From the NCBI GenBank assembly GCA_903865435.1, contig CAIPJS010000002.1, positions 21,375 to 85,374 on the forward strand: 64,000 nt of DNA, in the 5' to 3' direction. This DNA comes from an uncultured Bacteroidota bacterium (GTDB taxonomy: Bacteria > Bacteroidota > Bacteroidia > Chitinophagales > Chitinophagaceae). This document shows, one piece after another, positions 50,807 to 60,157 of this stretch. The notes beneath the pieces are model-generated. The model made no database searches. It saw only the letters and a program-made list of their open reading frames with translations, and was not told the origin of the DNA. The position numbers and the translations under genes are program-made. Positions within the stretch are counted from its first letter, which is position 1. Every line of letters starts with the position of its first letter.

Positions 50807-52885
50807 ATGACACCTGATAATAATTCAAAAAAAGAAGGTTCACCTTTAGGACAAGGGCCTAAATTGCCAAAATTCAATATCTATTGGATCTATGGCTTGA
50901 TTGCTCTTTCCTTATTGTCTGCCCGTTTCTTTCAAATGGCACCAGACATTACTACTACGACCGAACAAGAGTTTAAGCAAGTGATGTTATTGCATGGAGA
51001 TGTGGAGCGCTTGGATTTTGTAGACAACAAACAAACTGTTCGTGTATACATTAAACCTGATAGCATTGAAAAGGATTTTTATGTTCAGAAGTTTAAAACA
51101 AAAATGACCAAGGCAAAAGTAAAGGGTGTTCCTTTATTTGAGTTTAGTGTTACGGATTGGAATAGTTTCAATAGCCGATTGCAAAAATTTTACGAACAAA
51201 ATAATATTACCGAAATTCCTCAGAATACAATTAAGGAAGGAGAGTGGTTTGGCCCAATTGCCAATACTGTTTTTTCTTTGGTATTGATTGTGGTGGTTTG
51301 GGTTTTATTGATGCGTAAAATGGGGGGAGGCGCAGGGGGTAGCGGTGGTGGCCCTGGCGGTATTTTTAATGTAGGCAAATCTAAAGCTACTTTATTTGAA
51401 AAAGGCGGCACCAAAGTGAATATCACTTTTGCCGATGTTGCAGGATTAGAAGAAGCCAAAGAAGAAGTCATGGAAATTGTTGACTTCTTAAAACAACCTA
51501 AAAAATATACAGCCCTTGGAGGTAAGATTCCTAAAGGTGCTTTATTAATAGGCCCTCCAGGTACAGGTAAAACTTTATTGGCCAAAGCCATGGCTGGAGA
51601 AGCACAAGTACCTTTCTTTAGTTTGAGTGGTTCTGATTTTGTGGAGATGTTTGTAGGTGTGGGTGCTAGTAGAGTGCGTGATTTATTTAAACAAGCCCGC
51701 GAAAAAGCGCCTTGTATCATTTTCATTGATGAGATTGATGCGATTGGTCGTGCGCGTGGTAAGAATGCCATGATGAGCAATGACGAGCGTGAAAATACTT
51801 TGAACCAATTATTAGTAGAGATGGATGGCTTTGGTGGAGATACGGGTATTATTATATTAGCTGCTACGAATCGTCCCGATGTATTGGATTCTGCTTTATT
51901 AAGACCAGGTCGTTTTGATCGTCAAATATCTATTGATCGTCCGGATGTAAAAGGGCGTGAAGAAATATTTAAAGTGCATTTAGGTCCTATTAAAGTTTCT
52001 GAAAATTTAGACGTACATAAATTAGCAGAACAAACACCAGGTTTTGCGGGTGCCGATATTGCGAATGTTTGTAACGAAGCTGCATTGATTGCTGCGCGTA
52101 AAGGAAAGACTGGTGTAGAGATGAAAGATTTTCAAGATGCCATTGATAGAGTCATTGGTGGATTGGAAAAGAAAAATAAAATTATATCTAAGGAAGAAAA
52201 AGAAGTGATTGCTTACCACGAAGCAGGACATGCTATTTGTGGTTGGTTCTTAGAGCATGCTTATCCTTTGTTAAAAGTAACCATTGTCCCAAGAGGTACG
52301 GCTGCATTGGGTTATGCGCAATACACGCCTAAAGAACAATACTTGTATACCATTGAACAATTGACCGATCAAATGTGTATGACTTTAGGTGGTCGTGCTG
52401 CAGAACAAATTTTCTTTGGAAAAATATCTACAGGTGCCTCCAACGATTTACAACAAATTACTAAGATGGCTTATTCCATGGTCACTACTTATGGAATGAA
52501 TGATAAAATTGGTAATGTAAGTTTCTACGATCCCTCTCAAGAAAATACTTTCCAAAAACCATTCAGTGAAGAGACAGGAAAAATTATTGATGAAGAGGTT
52601 CGTAAAATGATTGATGCGGCGTATCACCGCACTTTAGATTTACTCACTTTAAGAAAAGCAGAAGTAGAAAAATTAGCAAAAGAATTATTAGACAAAGAAG
52701 TTTTACATAAAAGTGATGTTGAAGCATTGATTGGAAGAAGACCTTACGAAGAAGAGAAGGTGGTTACGTTTGATGTAGAAGAAACGCCAGTTGTACCTGC
52801 TGTAGAAGATACTGCTGCACCTGCTGCAGAAACTACTGCTACACCAGAGGTCTCTGAATCAACACCAACTGCACCCATTGCTTAA
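50807..52885 (+). CDS. ftsH: ATP-dependent zinc metalloprotease FtsH
   Basis: 692 residues from the ATG at 50807; a TTG at 50768 adds a poor N-terminus. Two membrane helices (about 24-42 and 145-165) flank a periplasmic domain. A Gly-rich linker precedes the AAA domain with GPPGTGKT (about 248-255), Walker B IIFIDEID and the second region of homology [20 protein letters not shown]. The zinc protease site HEAGH is near 469-473. It degrades membrane and regulatory proteins. The C-terminal tail is rich in Ala, Pro, Thr and Glu. Confidence 0.97.
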   Translation: MTPDNNSKKEGSPLGQGPKLPKFNIYWIYGLIALSLLSARFFQMAPDITTTTEQEFKQVMLLHGDVERLDFVDNKQTVRVYIKPDSIEKDFYVQKFKTKMTKAKVKGVPLFEFSVTDWNSFNSRLQKFYEQNNITEIPQNTIKEGEWFGPIANTVFSLVLIVVVWVLLMRKMGGGAGGSGGGPGGIFNVGKSKATLFEKGGTKVNITFADVAGLEEAKEEVMEIVDFLKQPKKYTALGGKIPKGALLIGPPGTGKTLLAKAMAGEAQVPFFSLSGSDFVEMFVGVGASRVRDLFKQAREKAPCIIFIDEIDAIGRARGKNAMMSNDERENTLNQLLVEMDGFGGDTGIIILAATNRPDVLDSALLRPGRFDRQISIDRPDVKGREEIFKVHLGPIKVSENLDVHKLAEQTPGFAGADIANVCNEAALIAARKGKTGVEMKDFQDAIDRVIGGLEKKNKIISKEEKEVIAYHEAGHAICGWFLEHAYPLLKVTIVPRGTAALGYAQYTPKEQYLYTIEQLTDQMCMTLGGRAAEQIFFGKISTGASNDLQQITKMAYSMVTTYGMNDKIGNVSFYDPSQENTFQKPFSEETGKIIDEEVRKMIDAAYHRTLDLLTLRKAEVEKLAKELLDKEVLHKSDVEALIGRRPYEEEKVVTFDVEETPVVPAVEDTAAPAAETTATPEVSESTPTAPIA

Positions 52886-52902
52886 GTATTGAACTTATTC
52901 TT

Positions 52903-53544
52903 ATGGAATCAAAACTGGCAAGAGCCAACATACTACATAAAATTACAGAGGCATTAAAAAACCCTGTTGCCATGCCTTTTCCTGAACAAATTTCGGATAG
53001 GCCTGTCTTTATACCTAATGAAAATGAGTTGGCTATAGAATTTGCAGAAAAATTTACATCCCTTTTAGGTAAGTTTGTTTATTGCGAAAATGAATCTGAG
53101 TTGGTGAATAAATTAGCGCAATTGATTCATGCCCATAAATGGGATAAAATATATTCTGTTGAATCAGGTTGGCTAGATGATATGAAAGAATATAGTTTTG
53201 ATCCAGTGACTACCGATGACTTAGCTGCTTGTGATGCTTCTATTACTTTATGTGAACATTTAATTGCACGCACGGGTACCATTGTTTTAAGCAGTCAACA
53301 ATTAAGTGGAAGAACCACCAGCGTGTATGCACCCATTCATATTTGTATTGCCTATACGCATCAATTGGTATTTGATATTTCAGATAGCTTGACCCAATTT
53401 AAAAAAGAAATGGATACACTACCTTCTATGATCAGTTTTGCAACGGGGCCAAGTCGTACTGCAGATATTGAGAAAACCTTAGTGGTTGGCGTACATGGCC
53501 CTAAAGAAGTATATTGTTTTTTAGTTGAAAAGCTTTTAGATTAG
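52903..53544 (+). CDS. LUD-domain protein (LutC/YkgG-like)
   Basis: 213 residues. The LUD fold is seen in the latter half: DLAACDASITLCEHLIARTGTIV, SSQQLSGRTTSVYAPIHICI and MISFATGPSRTADIEKTLVVGVHGPKE, the phosphate-sugar-like binding loops of LutC relatives. LutABC oxidise lactate, but here LutA and LutB are not adjacent, so only the domain family is firm. It lies 18 bases after ftsH and 42 before lpxH. Confidence 0.82.
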   Translation: MESKLARANILHKITEALKNPVAMPFPEQISDRPVFIPNENELAIEFAEKFTSLLGKFVYCENESELVNKLAQLIHAHKWDKIYSVESGWLDDMKEYSFDPVTTDDLAACDASITLCEHLIARTGTIVLSSQQLSGRTTSVYAPIHICIAYTHQLVFDISDSLTQFKKEMDTLPSMISFATGPSRTADIEKTLVVGVHGPKEVYCFLVEKLLD

Positions 53545-53585
53545 TACTTTTAGTAGATCATTCATTCATTATAACCAAGGGCTTC

Positions 53586-54344
53586 ATGGAACTAGCAGCG
53601 GGAAAAAAAGTTTATTTTTTATCTGATTTTCATTTGGGTGCACCCAATGAAATGGCAAGTAGGGAACGTGAGGATCGATTGGTTCGTTTTTTAAATACCG
53701 CCAAACAAGACGCAGCAGCTATTTTTATTGTAGGGGATATCTTTGACTTCTGGTTTGAGTACAAAACAGTAGTCCCAAAAGGATTTGTGCGTATTTTAGG
53801 CTGTTTGGCCCAAATTTCAGATGCAGGCATTGCGCTTCATATTTTTACTGGAAATCATGATTTATGGATGAATGATTATTTAAGCAAGGAATTAAATGCA
53901 AGGGTTTATTTTGAACCTAATATTTTCACCATTGGTACCCAACAATTTTTTATTGGTCACGGCGATGGTTTAGGTCCAGGCGATAATGGCTATAAGTTTT
54001 TGAAAAAAATATTTACCAATCCAGTTTGTCAATTTTTATTTCGTTGGTTGCATCCAGATGCAGGCATTCGCTTGGCCAATTATTTTAGTGGAAAAAGCAG
54101 AGCAAAAACGGGCAGTGCCGATGAGGTATTTTTAGGGGAGGACAAAGAATGGTTAATCGTATATGCAAAACAAAAAGCAAAAGAAATAAAAGCAAATTAT
54201 TTTATTTTTGGCCATCGACATTATGCCATTGATTTGCCCATAGCAGCGGACGCCAGATACATTAATTTAGGCGATTGGTTAAGACTAAATACCTATGGTG
54301 TATTTGATGGGCAGCAGATGCAATTGATAGAATGGAAAGGATAA
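53586..54344 (+). CDS. lpxH: UDP-2,3-diacylglucosamine diphosphatase (LpxH family)
   Basis: 252 residues of the calcineurin-like fold. Metal motifs: LSDFHLGAP (DxH), GDIFDFWFEY, GNHDLWM, GHGDGLGPGDNGYKF and FGHRHYA. DFWFE and the GDG following H are typical of LpxH-type enzymes, which release lipid X and UMP in lipid A synthesis at the inner membrane. It is between the LUD and MscS genes on the same strand. Confidence 0.9.
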   Translation: MELAAGKKVYFLSDFHLGAPNEMASREREDRLVRFLNTAKQDAAAIFIVGDIFDFWFEYKTVVPKGFVRILGCLAQISDAGIALHIFTGNHDLWMNDYLSKELNARVYFEPNIFTIGTQQFFIGHGDGLGPGDNGYKFLKKIFTNPVCQFLFRWLHPDAGIRLANYFSGKSRAKTGSADEVFLGEDKEWLIVYAKQKAKEIKANYFIFGHRHYAIDLPIAADARYINLGDWLRLNTYGVFDGQQMQLIEWKG

Positions 54345-54369
54345 TCATGCCTATTTAAAATTACACATT

Positions 54370-55431
54370 ATGAATTTAGAGCAACAATTTTTAAACAATT
54401 CAGTTCAAACTTATATTGTTATTGTAGTTATTTTATTAGTAGCTTTTCTTGTAAAAAGATTTATATCGCGTTTTTTTGCAGGTTTGATTTATACCTGGAT
54501 TGATAAAAAAAATCATTCTGAATTACGAAAATCGCATGTGCACCGTTTGATTGTCCCTATTGAACAGTTTCTACTTTATTTGGTGGCTGTGATTGCTTTG
54601 TATGAACTTCATTTTCCTGAAAGCTGGAACATTCATTTATTTAAGTTAACCCTTCAACAAGTAACAGAATCGATAGTTAAATTTTTATTCATTATTTTGT
54701 TTATCCGTGTTTGTTTGCGCACGCTTGAATTTATTTCAATTATTTTAGAAGAGAAAGCAAAACTAACCAAAGATCAAACAGATGATCAATTGATTTTATT
54801 TTTTAGAGATTTTTTTAAAGTAATTCTTTATATTATTGGATTTTTATTGATATTACATTATGTATTCAATGAAAACATCGGCAACTTAGTAACCAGCTTA
54901 AGTATTGTGGGAGCCGCTGTGGCATTGTCTATGCGAGAAAGTTTGGAAAATATCATTGCTTCTTTTATTATATTTTTTGACAAGCCATTTACCGTAGGCG
55001 ATTTGGTGAAAGTGAATAATTTTACTGGCAGTATCGAAAAAATTGGATTGCGCAGTACCCGCATTAGAACCCAAGACAAAACGTATATTTCGGTACCCAA
55101 TAAGCAAATGGTAGACACCATTGTTGATAATATAAGTTTAAGAACCGAAAGAAAAATTGAAATGGATTTGCAATTAAGTGTAGCTACTTCTGCAGATAAG
55201 TTGGCCAATTTCGCAGCATACTTAAGAAATCAAATTGCAAATGAATCCAGCATCTTAAATCAATATGTATTTATTTCAGAGTCGGGTAAACAATTTCACG
55301 TGATCCATGCAGAGTGTTATGTTTCTATGGAAAGCAGTTTAGAGACATTTCAAATGCTTAGAGAAAAATTAAATTTAGCCGCAGTGGCTTATGCCAACCA
55401 ACATCAAATTAATTTTGCTGAAAAAGCGTAA
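54370..55431 (+). CDS. MscS-family mechanosensitive ion channel
   Basis: 353 residues, about four membrane helices in the first 185 residues, then the pore helix LSIVGAAVALSMRESLENIIAS and the beta domain FDKPFTVGDLVKVNNFTGSIEKIGLRSTRIR, typical of MscS (given here as the two consecutive hallmark blocks). The cytoplasmic vestibule ends about residue 345. It opens under membrane tension to release solutes. It follows lpxH after 25 bases. Confidence 0.93.
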   Translation: MNLEQQFLNNSVQTYIVIVVILLVAFLVKRFISRFFAGLIYTWIDKKNHSELRKSHVHRLIVPIEQFLLYLVAVIALYELHFPESWNIHLFKLTLQQVTESIVKFLFIILFIRVCLRTLEFISIILEEKAKLTKDQTDDQLILFFRDFFKVILYIIGFLLILHYVFNENIGNLVTSLSIVGAAVALSMRESLENIIASFIIFFDKPFTVGDLVKVNNFTGSIEKIGLRSTRIRTQDKTYISVPNKQMVDTIVDNISLRTERKIEMDLQLSVATSADKLANFAAYLRNQIANESSILNQYVFISESGKQFHVIHAECYVSMESSLETFQMLREKLNLAAVAYANQHQINFAEKA

Positions 55432-55449
55432 CGTAAGTAGATGATGAAA

Positions 55450-56031
55450 TTAGAGTGAGGCTTTTAAAGAAATCAAAAAAGTTTTAAGATCCTTTAAGCT
55501 ATTCAATAAAGAAATATCTTTCTCCGCCTTTTCTTTATTATTCTTTAAATATGTTTTTGCTCCTTCTATGGAATATTTTTTTTCTCTTAGTAAATAATAA
55601 ATCTGTTTTAAAAATTCTATGTCTTGTGCACGAAACAAGCGATCACCCTTTCTTGTTTTTCTGGGCTGTAATTGTTTGAATTCTTTTTCCCAATATCTAA
55701 TTAAAGAAGTATTTACATTAAACCAAATAGCTACTTCTCCAATAGGGTAGTATAATTTTTTAATCAACTCTTCATTAGACGGAACTTGCAAACTATTTAT
55801 TTCAGCGTCCATGGCAGCAAATGATTTTCTACCTCTTTTATGGAGCTGGCCATTTTTATTGATGGACATGGGCGTTCTGGAAACTGTGGGCAATTTTTCT
55901 TCTGCGACGATATTGCTTTTGGTTTCAACAGCTGTTTTGTATACAGTCAAATTCTCTTTGGGTGCTATGATGCTTACGGGCTCGGCCGCTTCTAGTCCAA
56001 ATAAATCTAATTGATGCAAGTGTTTTGCCAT
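55450..56031 (-). CDS. MerR-family regulator with long N-terminal extension
   Basis: 193 residues. The first 90 form a low-complexity extension that includes KRGRKS, an AT-hook-like basic patch. The MerR helix-turn-helix then reads LYYPIGEVAIWFNVNTSLIRYWEKEF (about 93-118) with RLFRAQDIEFLKQIYYLL. A short helical tail follows. This form is widespread in Bacteroidota beside housekeeping genes; its ligand is unknown. A good TTTG-N18-TAACTTTG promoter precedes it. Confidence 0.88.
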   Translation of the reverse strand: MAKHLHQLDLFGLEAAEPVSIIAPKENLTVYKTAVETKSNIVAEEKLPTVSRTPMSINKNGQLHKRGRKSFAAMDAEINSLQVPSNEELIKKLYYPIGEVAIWFNVNTSLIRYWEKEFKQLQPRKTRKGDRLFRAQDIEFLKQIYYLLREKKYSIEGAKTYLKNNKEKAEKDISLLNSLKDLKTFLISLKASL

Positions 56032-56035
56032 AGTA

Positions 56036-56065
56036 CAAAGTTAGGATACATTTAATAGGAACAAA
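56036..56065 (-). promoter_or_regulatory. Bacteroidota promoter before the merR-family gene
   Basis: On the minus strand TTTG (56065-56062), 18 bases, TAACTTTG (56043-56036), with the ATG at 56031 four bases further: a leaderless arrangement. Confidence 0.55.
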
Positions 56066-56105
56066 GTCTTACAAATGATTGGTGGATAAATTGTTAAGTA
56101 TGCTG

Positions 56106-56113
56106 TAGTTTTG
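56106..56113 (+). promoter_or_regulatory. -7 element before the 56117 gene
   Basis: TAGTTTTG fits TAnnTTTG and ends three bases before the ATG at 56117; a TTG inside it at 56111 is therefore not the start. Confidence 0.4.
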
Positions 56114-56116
56114 CAT

Positions 56117-57178
56117 ATGCGCATATTCCTATTAACCGACACCAATTTCATTCAACCCACTCAGATTATCTATCAAAAGGTGTTGGATATCATTGAAGTA
56201 GGTACCCATTCTGCTCATTTACATTTTTACATTGTAGGGGATCGTATGCCAATTGACCATCAAGATCTATACACCAATTATGGCAATGTCACTATCCTTA
56301 AAAAACATCAAGCAGAGAAATTAATAGGAGAGGTGACCAATGCCATAGTGATCCATTTTGGTTCAGCATTAAAGGGGAGTAAGCAGTTTCCGCATTATTT
56401 TATTCCGCTGTCCTCACCTCATATTATCCAATACAAGTCCTTGTTTAAAAAATGGAAACAAGCCTCAGTTTTTAAAAGGTTGATTAAAGATTCGGATGCT
56501 ACTTTTTGCATCAATGATTGGTCGATAGATAGTTTAAGACAACATTACAATTCAATGCAATCTAAATTTCAAGAAGCTTGGTTGCCTATTTCCTTATTAC
56601 CAAAGTTAGAATGGGTAGATTTGTCTGAAACTAGAAATGAACTTACCCAAGGCAATAGTTATTTTATTTCTTTTACACCCATAAACAATCTTATCCTTAC
56701 TTTAAAAGAGTTCTCTGTTTTTAAAAAATGGCAGCAAACAACCATGTGTATCCTATTTATAGTAGAGAATGAAACCCAATTAGTATCAGCCAATCAAATT
56801 CTTAAAGGCTATAAGTTTATAGAAGCCGTGCTGGTAAAAACTTTGGCTGAATTAAAAATAGAATGGCTGGCAGCTGCGTATACAGTTTTATTGGATGGGG
56901 TTGACTTTGATAAAACCAGTATGGTGGAATGGGCCATTCATTATGACATTCCGCTCCTCTTGAATCAAAATGATGCCATACCTAGTTCATGGTTAAACGC
57001 TGGGGAAGTTTTTTTATTTTCTGAAAAGAATGCACTTTCCAATCATTTCAAATTGTATTATAAAGATGAAATGTTTAGGCAAGGCAGGGCTAAAATGGGC
57101 AAAGAGTGGCTACTTGCATTAACAGAAAACAGAAATTTGAATCATTTTGTGAAAATTCCTATCGACTTAAAGAGTTAA
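56117..57178 (+). CDS. uncharacterised glycosyltransferase-like protein
   Basis: 353 residues from the ATG at 56117 (MRIFLLTDTN). The layout, an N-terminal half with HFYIVGDRMP and SSPHIIQYKSLF, a DATFCINDWSIDSLRQHY segment and a C-terminal half with GYKFIEAVLVKTLAELKI and GVDFDKTSMVEWAIHYDIP, resembles a two-domain GT-B fold glycosyltransferase, but the usual nucleotide-sugar residues (the E-x7-E pattern) are not clear. I cannot name the family or substrate. It stands alone between merR and gldC. Confidence 0.5.
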   Translation: MRIFLLTDTNFIQPTQIIYQKVLDIIEVGTHSAHLHFYIVGDRMPIDHQDLYTNYGNVTILKKHQAEKLIGEVTNAIVIHFGSALKGSKQFPHYFIPLSSPHIIQYKSLFKKWKQASVFKRLIKDSDATFCINDWSIDSLRQHYNSMQSKFQEAWLPISLLPKLEWVDLSETRNELTQGNSYFISFTPINNLILTLKEFSVFKKWQQTTMCILFIVENETQLVSANQILKGYKFIEAVLVKTLAELKIEWLAAAYTVLLDGVDFDKTSMVEWAIHYDIPLLLNQNDAIPSSWLNAGEVFLFSEKNALSNHFKLYYKDEMFRQGRAKMGKEWLLALTENRNLNHFVKIPIDLKS

Positions 57179-57199
57179 CTATTTTATTCAATTAAATTG

Positions 57200-57207
57200 T
57201 ATTTTTG
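57200..57207 (+). promoter_or_regulatory. -7 element before gldC
   Basis: TATTTTTG fits TAnnTTTG, 17 bases before the ATG at 57225. No clear TTTG at -33. Confidence 0.35.
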
Positions 57208-57224
57208 CCATTCAAATTTTTAAC

Positions 57225-57572
57225 ATGCACCAATCAAATATTCAAGTTCAAATAGGCCTTGACGAAGAAAAAATCCCGCAAAATATTAAATGGTCTGCTT
57301 CGGACAGTACTGCTACAGAGGCGCAGGAAGCACGCGCCATGATGCTTACTTTTTGGGACCCTACCGACAAAACCGCCTTGCGCATTGATTTGTGGACTAA
57401 GGAAATGATGGTAGATGAAATGGCCGATTTCTTTTATCAAAATTTGATGGGGATGAGTGATGCCTTTTTAAGAGCCACACAAGACGAAAGCTTATCTAAT
57501 GAGTTTAAAGAATTCGCAAAAATATTTTATACTAAATTTAGAGCCAGTCAACTTTCACAAAATTCAAAATAA
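57225..57572 (+). CDS. gldC: gliding-motility-associated protein GldC
   Basis: 115 residues, the family length. IQVQIGLDEEKIPQNIKWSA, EAQEARAMMLTFWDP and ALRIDLWTKEMMVDEMADFF are typical of GldC, a cytoplasmic Bacteroidota protein first linked to gliding motility but present in many non-gliding species. It is followed seven bases later by the YqeY gene. No other gld gene is in the window, so motility is not implied. Confidence 0.88.
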   Translation: MHQSNIQVQIGLDEEKIPQNIKWSASDSTATEAQEARAMMLTFWDPTDKTALRIDLWTKEMMVDEMADFFYQNLMGMSDAFLRATQDESLSNEFKEFAKIFYTKFRASQLSQNSK

Positions 57573-57578
57573 TTTACC

Positions 57579-58031
57579 ATGAGTTTAGAAACAGATGTAA
57601 TGTCTTTGTTAAAAGACGCTATGAAAAATAAAGATGAAGCTTTGCTACGTGGGTTAAGAGCCATTAAAGCAGAAATTATCAAAGCCAAAACCGAACCAGG
57701 TGCCAACGGTGAAATTTCTAAGGATACCGAATTAAAATTGTTACAAAAACTAGTTAAATCACGCAAAGATTCTTTAACCATTTTTGAACAACAAAATAGA
57801 GCCGACTTGGCTTTAAAAGAAGCAGAAGAAATTGCTGTCATTGAAAAATTCTTACCTGCACAAATGAGTGAAGACGCAGTGAAAGCTGCTGTTCAAGCCA
57901 TAATTGCACAAGTAGGTGCGGCGGGTCCGCAAGATTTAGGCAAGGTGATGGGCACTGCTACCAAACAATTGGCAGGACAAGCAGATGGAAAAGTAATATC
58001 GGCGATTGCTAAAGAATTATTAAGCAATTAA
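57579..58031 (+). CDS. GatB/YqeY-domain protein
   Basis: 150 residues, single YqeY-like helical domain as in the tail of GatB: LKDAMKNKDEALLRGLRAIKAEI, LLQKLVKSRKDSLTIFEQQ, VIEKFLPAQMSEDAV and VMGTATKQLAGQADG. It probably helps amidotransferase-dependent tRNA charging, though the free form is uncharacterised. It is between gldC and the CvpA-like gene with gaps of seven and three bases, so the three are co-transcribed. Confidence 0.88.
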   Translation: MSLETDVMSLLKDAMKNKDEALLRGLRAIKAEIIKAKTEPGANGEISKDTELKLLQKLVKSRKDSLTIFEQQNRADLALKEAEEIAVIEKFLPAQMSEDAVKAAVQAIIAQVGAAGPQDLGKVMGTATKQLAGQADGKVISAIAKELLSN

Positions 58032-58034
58032 AGT

Positions 58035-58553
58035 ATGTGGTTAGATATTTTAACAGGTACCATTTTAATTATTGCAATTTTAAAAGGATACAAGAACGGT
58101 TTTATTAGAGCATTAATTTCTTTCTTCTCCTTATTCATTGGGTTGATTTTGGCATTTCAGTTTGCTGGATGGGTGGCCAATCAGCTAAAGGAACATACTA
58201 AAATTGCTTCTCATTGGTTGCCATTTATTTCATTTCTGATTGTGCTGATATTGGTGTTGATTGTATTAAGATGGATGGCCAGTATATTACAACAAACAGC
58301 AGAGTGGTTGATGTTGGGTTGGTTGAACAAACTCTTGGGCATTATTTTATATGGGTTTATTTATTTTACCATGTTGAGTGCTGTTGTTTATTTCTTAGAA
58401 ATTTTAGGTGTGCTTGAAGCCACAAAAATGAAAGCTACTTATGCCTATTCCTGGCTTCAAAAATGGTGGCCTTATTGCATGGAGAAAATTGCTGTTTGGC
58501 TTCCTTCGGTCAAAAGTACTTTGTCAACATTTTCAAATCCATTTAAGTTATAG
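58035..58553 (+). CDS. CvpA-family membrane protein
   Basis: 172 residues with four hydrophobic helices (about 1-20, 25-45, 62-82, 98-122). ILKGYKNGFIRALISFFSLFIGLI is the typical CvpA start. The family affects colicin V production and envelope stress in proteobacteria; here the role is unknown. It ends the gldC-yqeY-cvpA transcript; 177 bases follow before the next operon. Confidence 0.85.
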   Translation: MWLDILTGTILIIAILKGYKNGFIRALISFFSLFIGLILAFQFAGWVANQLKEHTKIASHWLPFISFLIVLILVLIVLRWMASILQQTAEWLMLGWLNKLLGIILYGFIYFTMLSAVVYFLEILGVLEATKMKATYAYSWLQKWWPYCMEKIAVWLPSVKSTLSTFSNPFKL

Positions 58554-58694
58554 GAATTTCCTCAAACTGCTTGATTCTGAATAAATTACTAAATTGTTAA
58601 GGTTTGAGAAAAATAAGCTAGCACTCAATGGCTTAGCCTATTTTTTACTGTGAATTAAGTATCTTTATCCAAATAGGTAAGCTTGCTGTACCTG

Positions 58695-58702
58695 TATTTT
58701 TG
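58695..58702 (+). promoter_or_regulatory. -7 element before the alpha/beta hydrolase operon
   Basis: TATTTTTG fits TAnnTTTG, 28 bases before the ATG at 58731. The remaining bases of the 177-base gap show nothing else. Confidence 0.35.
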
Positions 58703-58730
58703 TAAAGTAGTGTTGAAAGCACAATAGTAT

Positions 58731-59492
58731 ATGGAGTACGAAATAAAAAAAGATGGGAAATTTGATTACTTAGAAGTAGGCGAAGGGGAAACCCTAATGC
58801 TACTTCATGGCTTATTTGGTGCCCTAAGTAATTTTTCTGACTTGATTGAAAGATTTAGACATACCCACAAAGTGGTAGTCCCTTTATTGCCTTTATTTGA
58901 TTTAGACATTTTGCATACCAGTGTCACCGGTCTCGCCAAACACGTTACTCAATTTATTGAAGAAAAAAATTATCAGAATATTCATTTATTAGGGAATTCT
59001 TTGGGAGGTCATGTTGCATTGCTTTATGTTTTAAAAACACCCGAACGCGTAAAATCTTTAATATTAACAGGAAGTAGCGGATTGTTTGAAAATGCAATGG
59101 GTGATTCTTATCCTAAAAGAGGAGACTACGAATATATAAAAAACAAAACTGCGCAAACCTTTTATGATCCTGCCATGGCCACACCTGCCTTGGTGGATGA
59201 GGTTTTTGAAATTACGCGTAATAGAATTAAAGTAATTAAAATTATATCATTGGCTAAAAGTGCCATTAGAAATAATTTAGGAGAAGAATTGAATCAAATA
59301 CAACAACCCACTTTATTAATATGGGGTAAGAATGATATTGTAACACCTCCTTTTGTTGCAGAAGAGTTTAAAAAATTAATTCCAAATAGTCAATTACAAT
59401 TTATTGACAAATGTGGTCATGCACCTATGATGGAAGTACCCGAAGCATTTAATGAGATTTTAGAAAAGTTTTTAAAAGCCTTACCACAATAA
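58731..59492 (+). CDS. alpha/beta hydrolase
   Basis: 253 residues. Oxyanion region LLHGLFGALSNF (about 24-35), nucleophile elbow GNSLGG (Ser near 89), acid in WGKNDIVTPP and His in KCGHAPMMEVPE complete the catalytic triad. Substrate unknown; the family includes esterases and C-C hydrolases. Its stop overlaps the ATG of the CBS-domain gene by one base, so it begins the operon leading to NadK and UppS. Confidence 0.88.
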   Translation: MEYEIKKDGKFDYLEVGEGETLMLLHGLFGALSNFSDLIERFRHTHKVVVPLLPLFDLDILHTSVTGLAKHVTQFIEEKNYQNIHLLGNSLGGHVALLYVLKTPERVKSLILTGSSGLFENAMGDSYPKRGDYEYIKNKTAQTFYDPAMATPALVDEVFEITRNRIKVIKIISLAKSAIRNNLGEELNQIQQPTLLIWGKNDIVTPPFVAEEFKKLIPNSQLQFIDKCGHAPMMEVPEAFNEILEKFLKALPQ

Positions 59493-60157
59493 TGGAAATG
59501 CTAGCCAAAGACATTGCCATACAAGGCTTTCCCATGCTTCGATTAGAAGATACGGCTGCATTTGTTTTAAAATGCATGGAAGATTTTGACGTGCAGCATT
59601 TGCCTGTTGTGAAAGACGATTATTTTATTGGATTGGTGCATAAAGAAGCGGTTTTGGATTTGGATGCCAAACAAACGATGGCTCAATTGATAGATCCTTT
59701 ATCGCGATTTGGAATTGCTTCTTCTGCTCATTTTTTAACTGCGTTGAATTTATTTTCAGTGCATCAATTAAGTTTATTGCCTGTATTGAATGAACAACAG
59801 GAATGCATTGGTGTAATACCACAAAAAAATTTAAATGATCAGTTGGCGCAATTTTTAGGACTAGATCAACCCGGTGCTATGATTGTCTTGTCTATTTCAC
59901 CATTACAATATTCACTAGCAGAGTTGAGTCGTTTGGTGGAAACCAACAATGCACAAATTGTACAATTAAATTCATTGTTTGATCCATCTAATGGGGTCAT
60001 GGTGATTACCATTAAATTAAATAGAGAAGAAGCTTCTGCAATTATTGCAACATTACAAAGATACGATTACCAGGTGCTGCATTATTTTGGAAATTCACCA
60101 TTAAACAATGACATCGAAGATCATTACCATCATTTAATGAATTATTTAGATGTTTAA
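59492..60157 (+). CDS. CBS-domain protein with ACT-like C-terminus
   Basis: 221 residues. Two CBS units occupy about 1-125 (VQHLPVVKDDYFIGLVHKEA and LSLLPVLNEQQECIGVIPQ); the C-terminal part (about 138-200; MIVLSISPLQYSLAELSRLVE, VMVITIKLN) looks like an ACT domain. CBS pairs bind adenosyl compounds, so it may sense ATP, AMP or NAD, in line with NadK two genes on. It overlaps the next gene by eight bases. Confidence 0.82.
   Translation: MEMLAKDIAIQGFPMLRLEDTAAFVLKCMEDFDVQHLPVVKDDYFIGLVHKEAVLDLDAKQTMAQLIDPLSRFGIASSAHFLTALNLFSVHQLSLLPVLNEQQECIGVIPQKNLNDQLAQFLGLDQPGAMIVLSISPLQYSLAELSRLVETNNAQIVQLNSLFDPSNGVMVITIKLNREEASAIIATLQRYDYQVLHYFGNSPLNNDIEDHYHHLMNYLDV

Noticed and set aside
51220..51780. 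186-codon open frame antisense to ftsH
   Set aside because: The sense strand encodes intact FtsH with all motifs; the antisense frame has no recognisable protein features.
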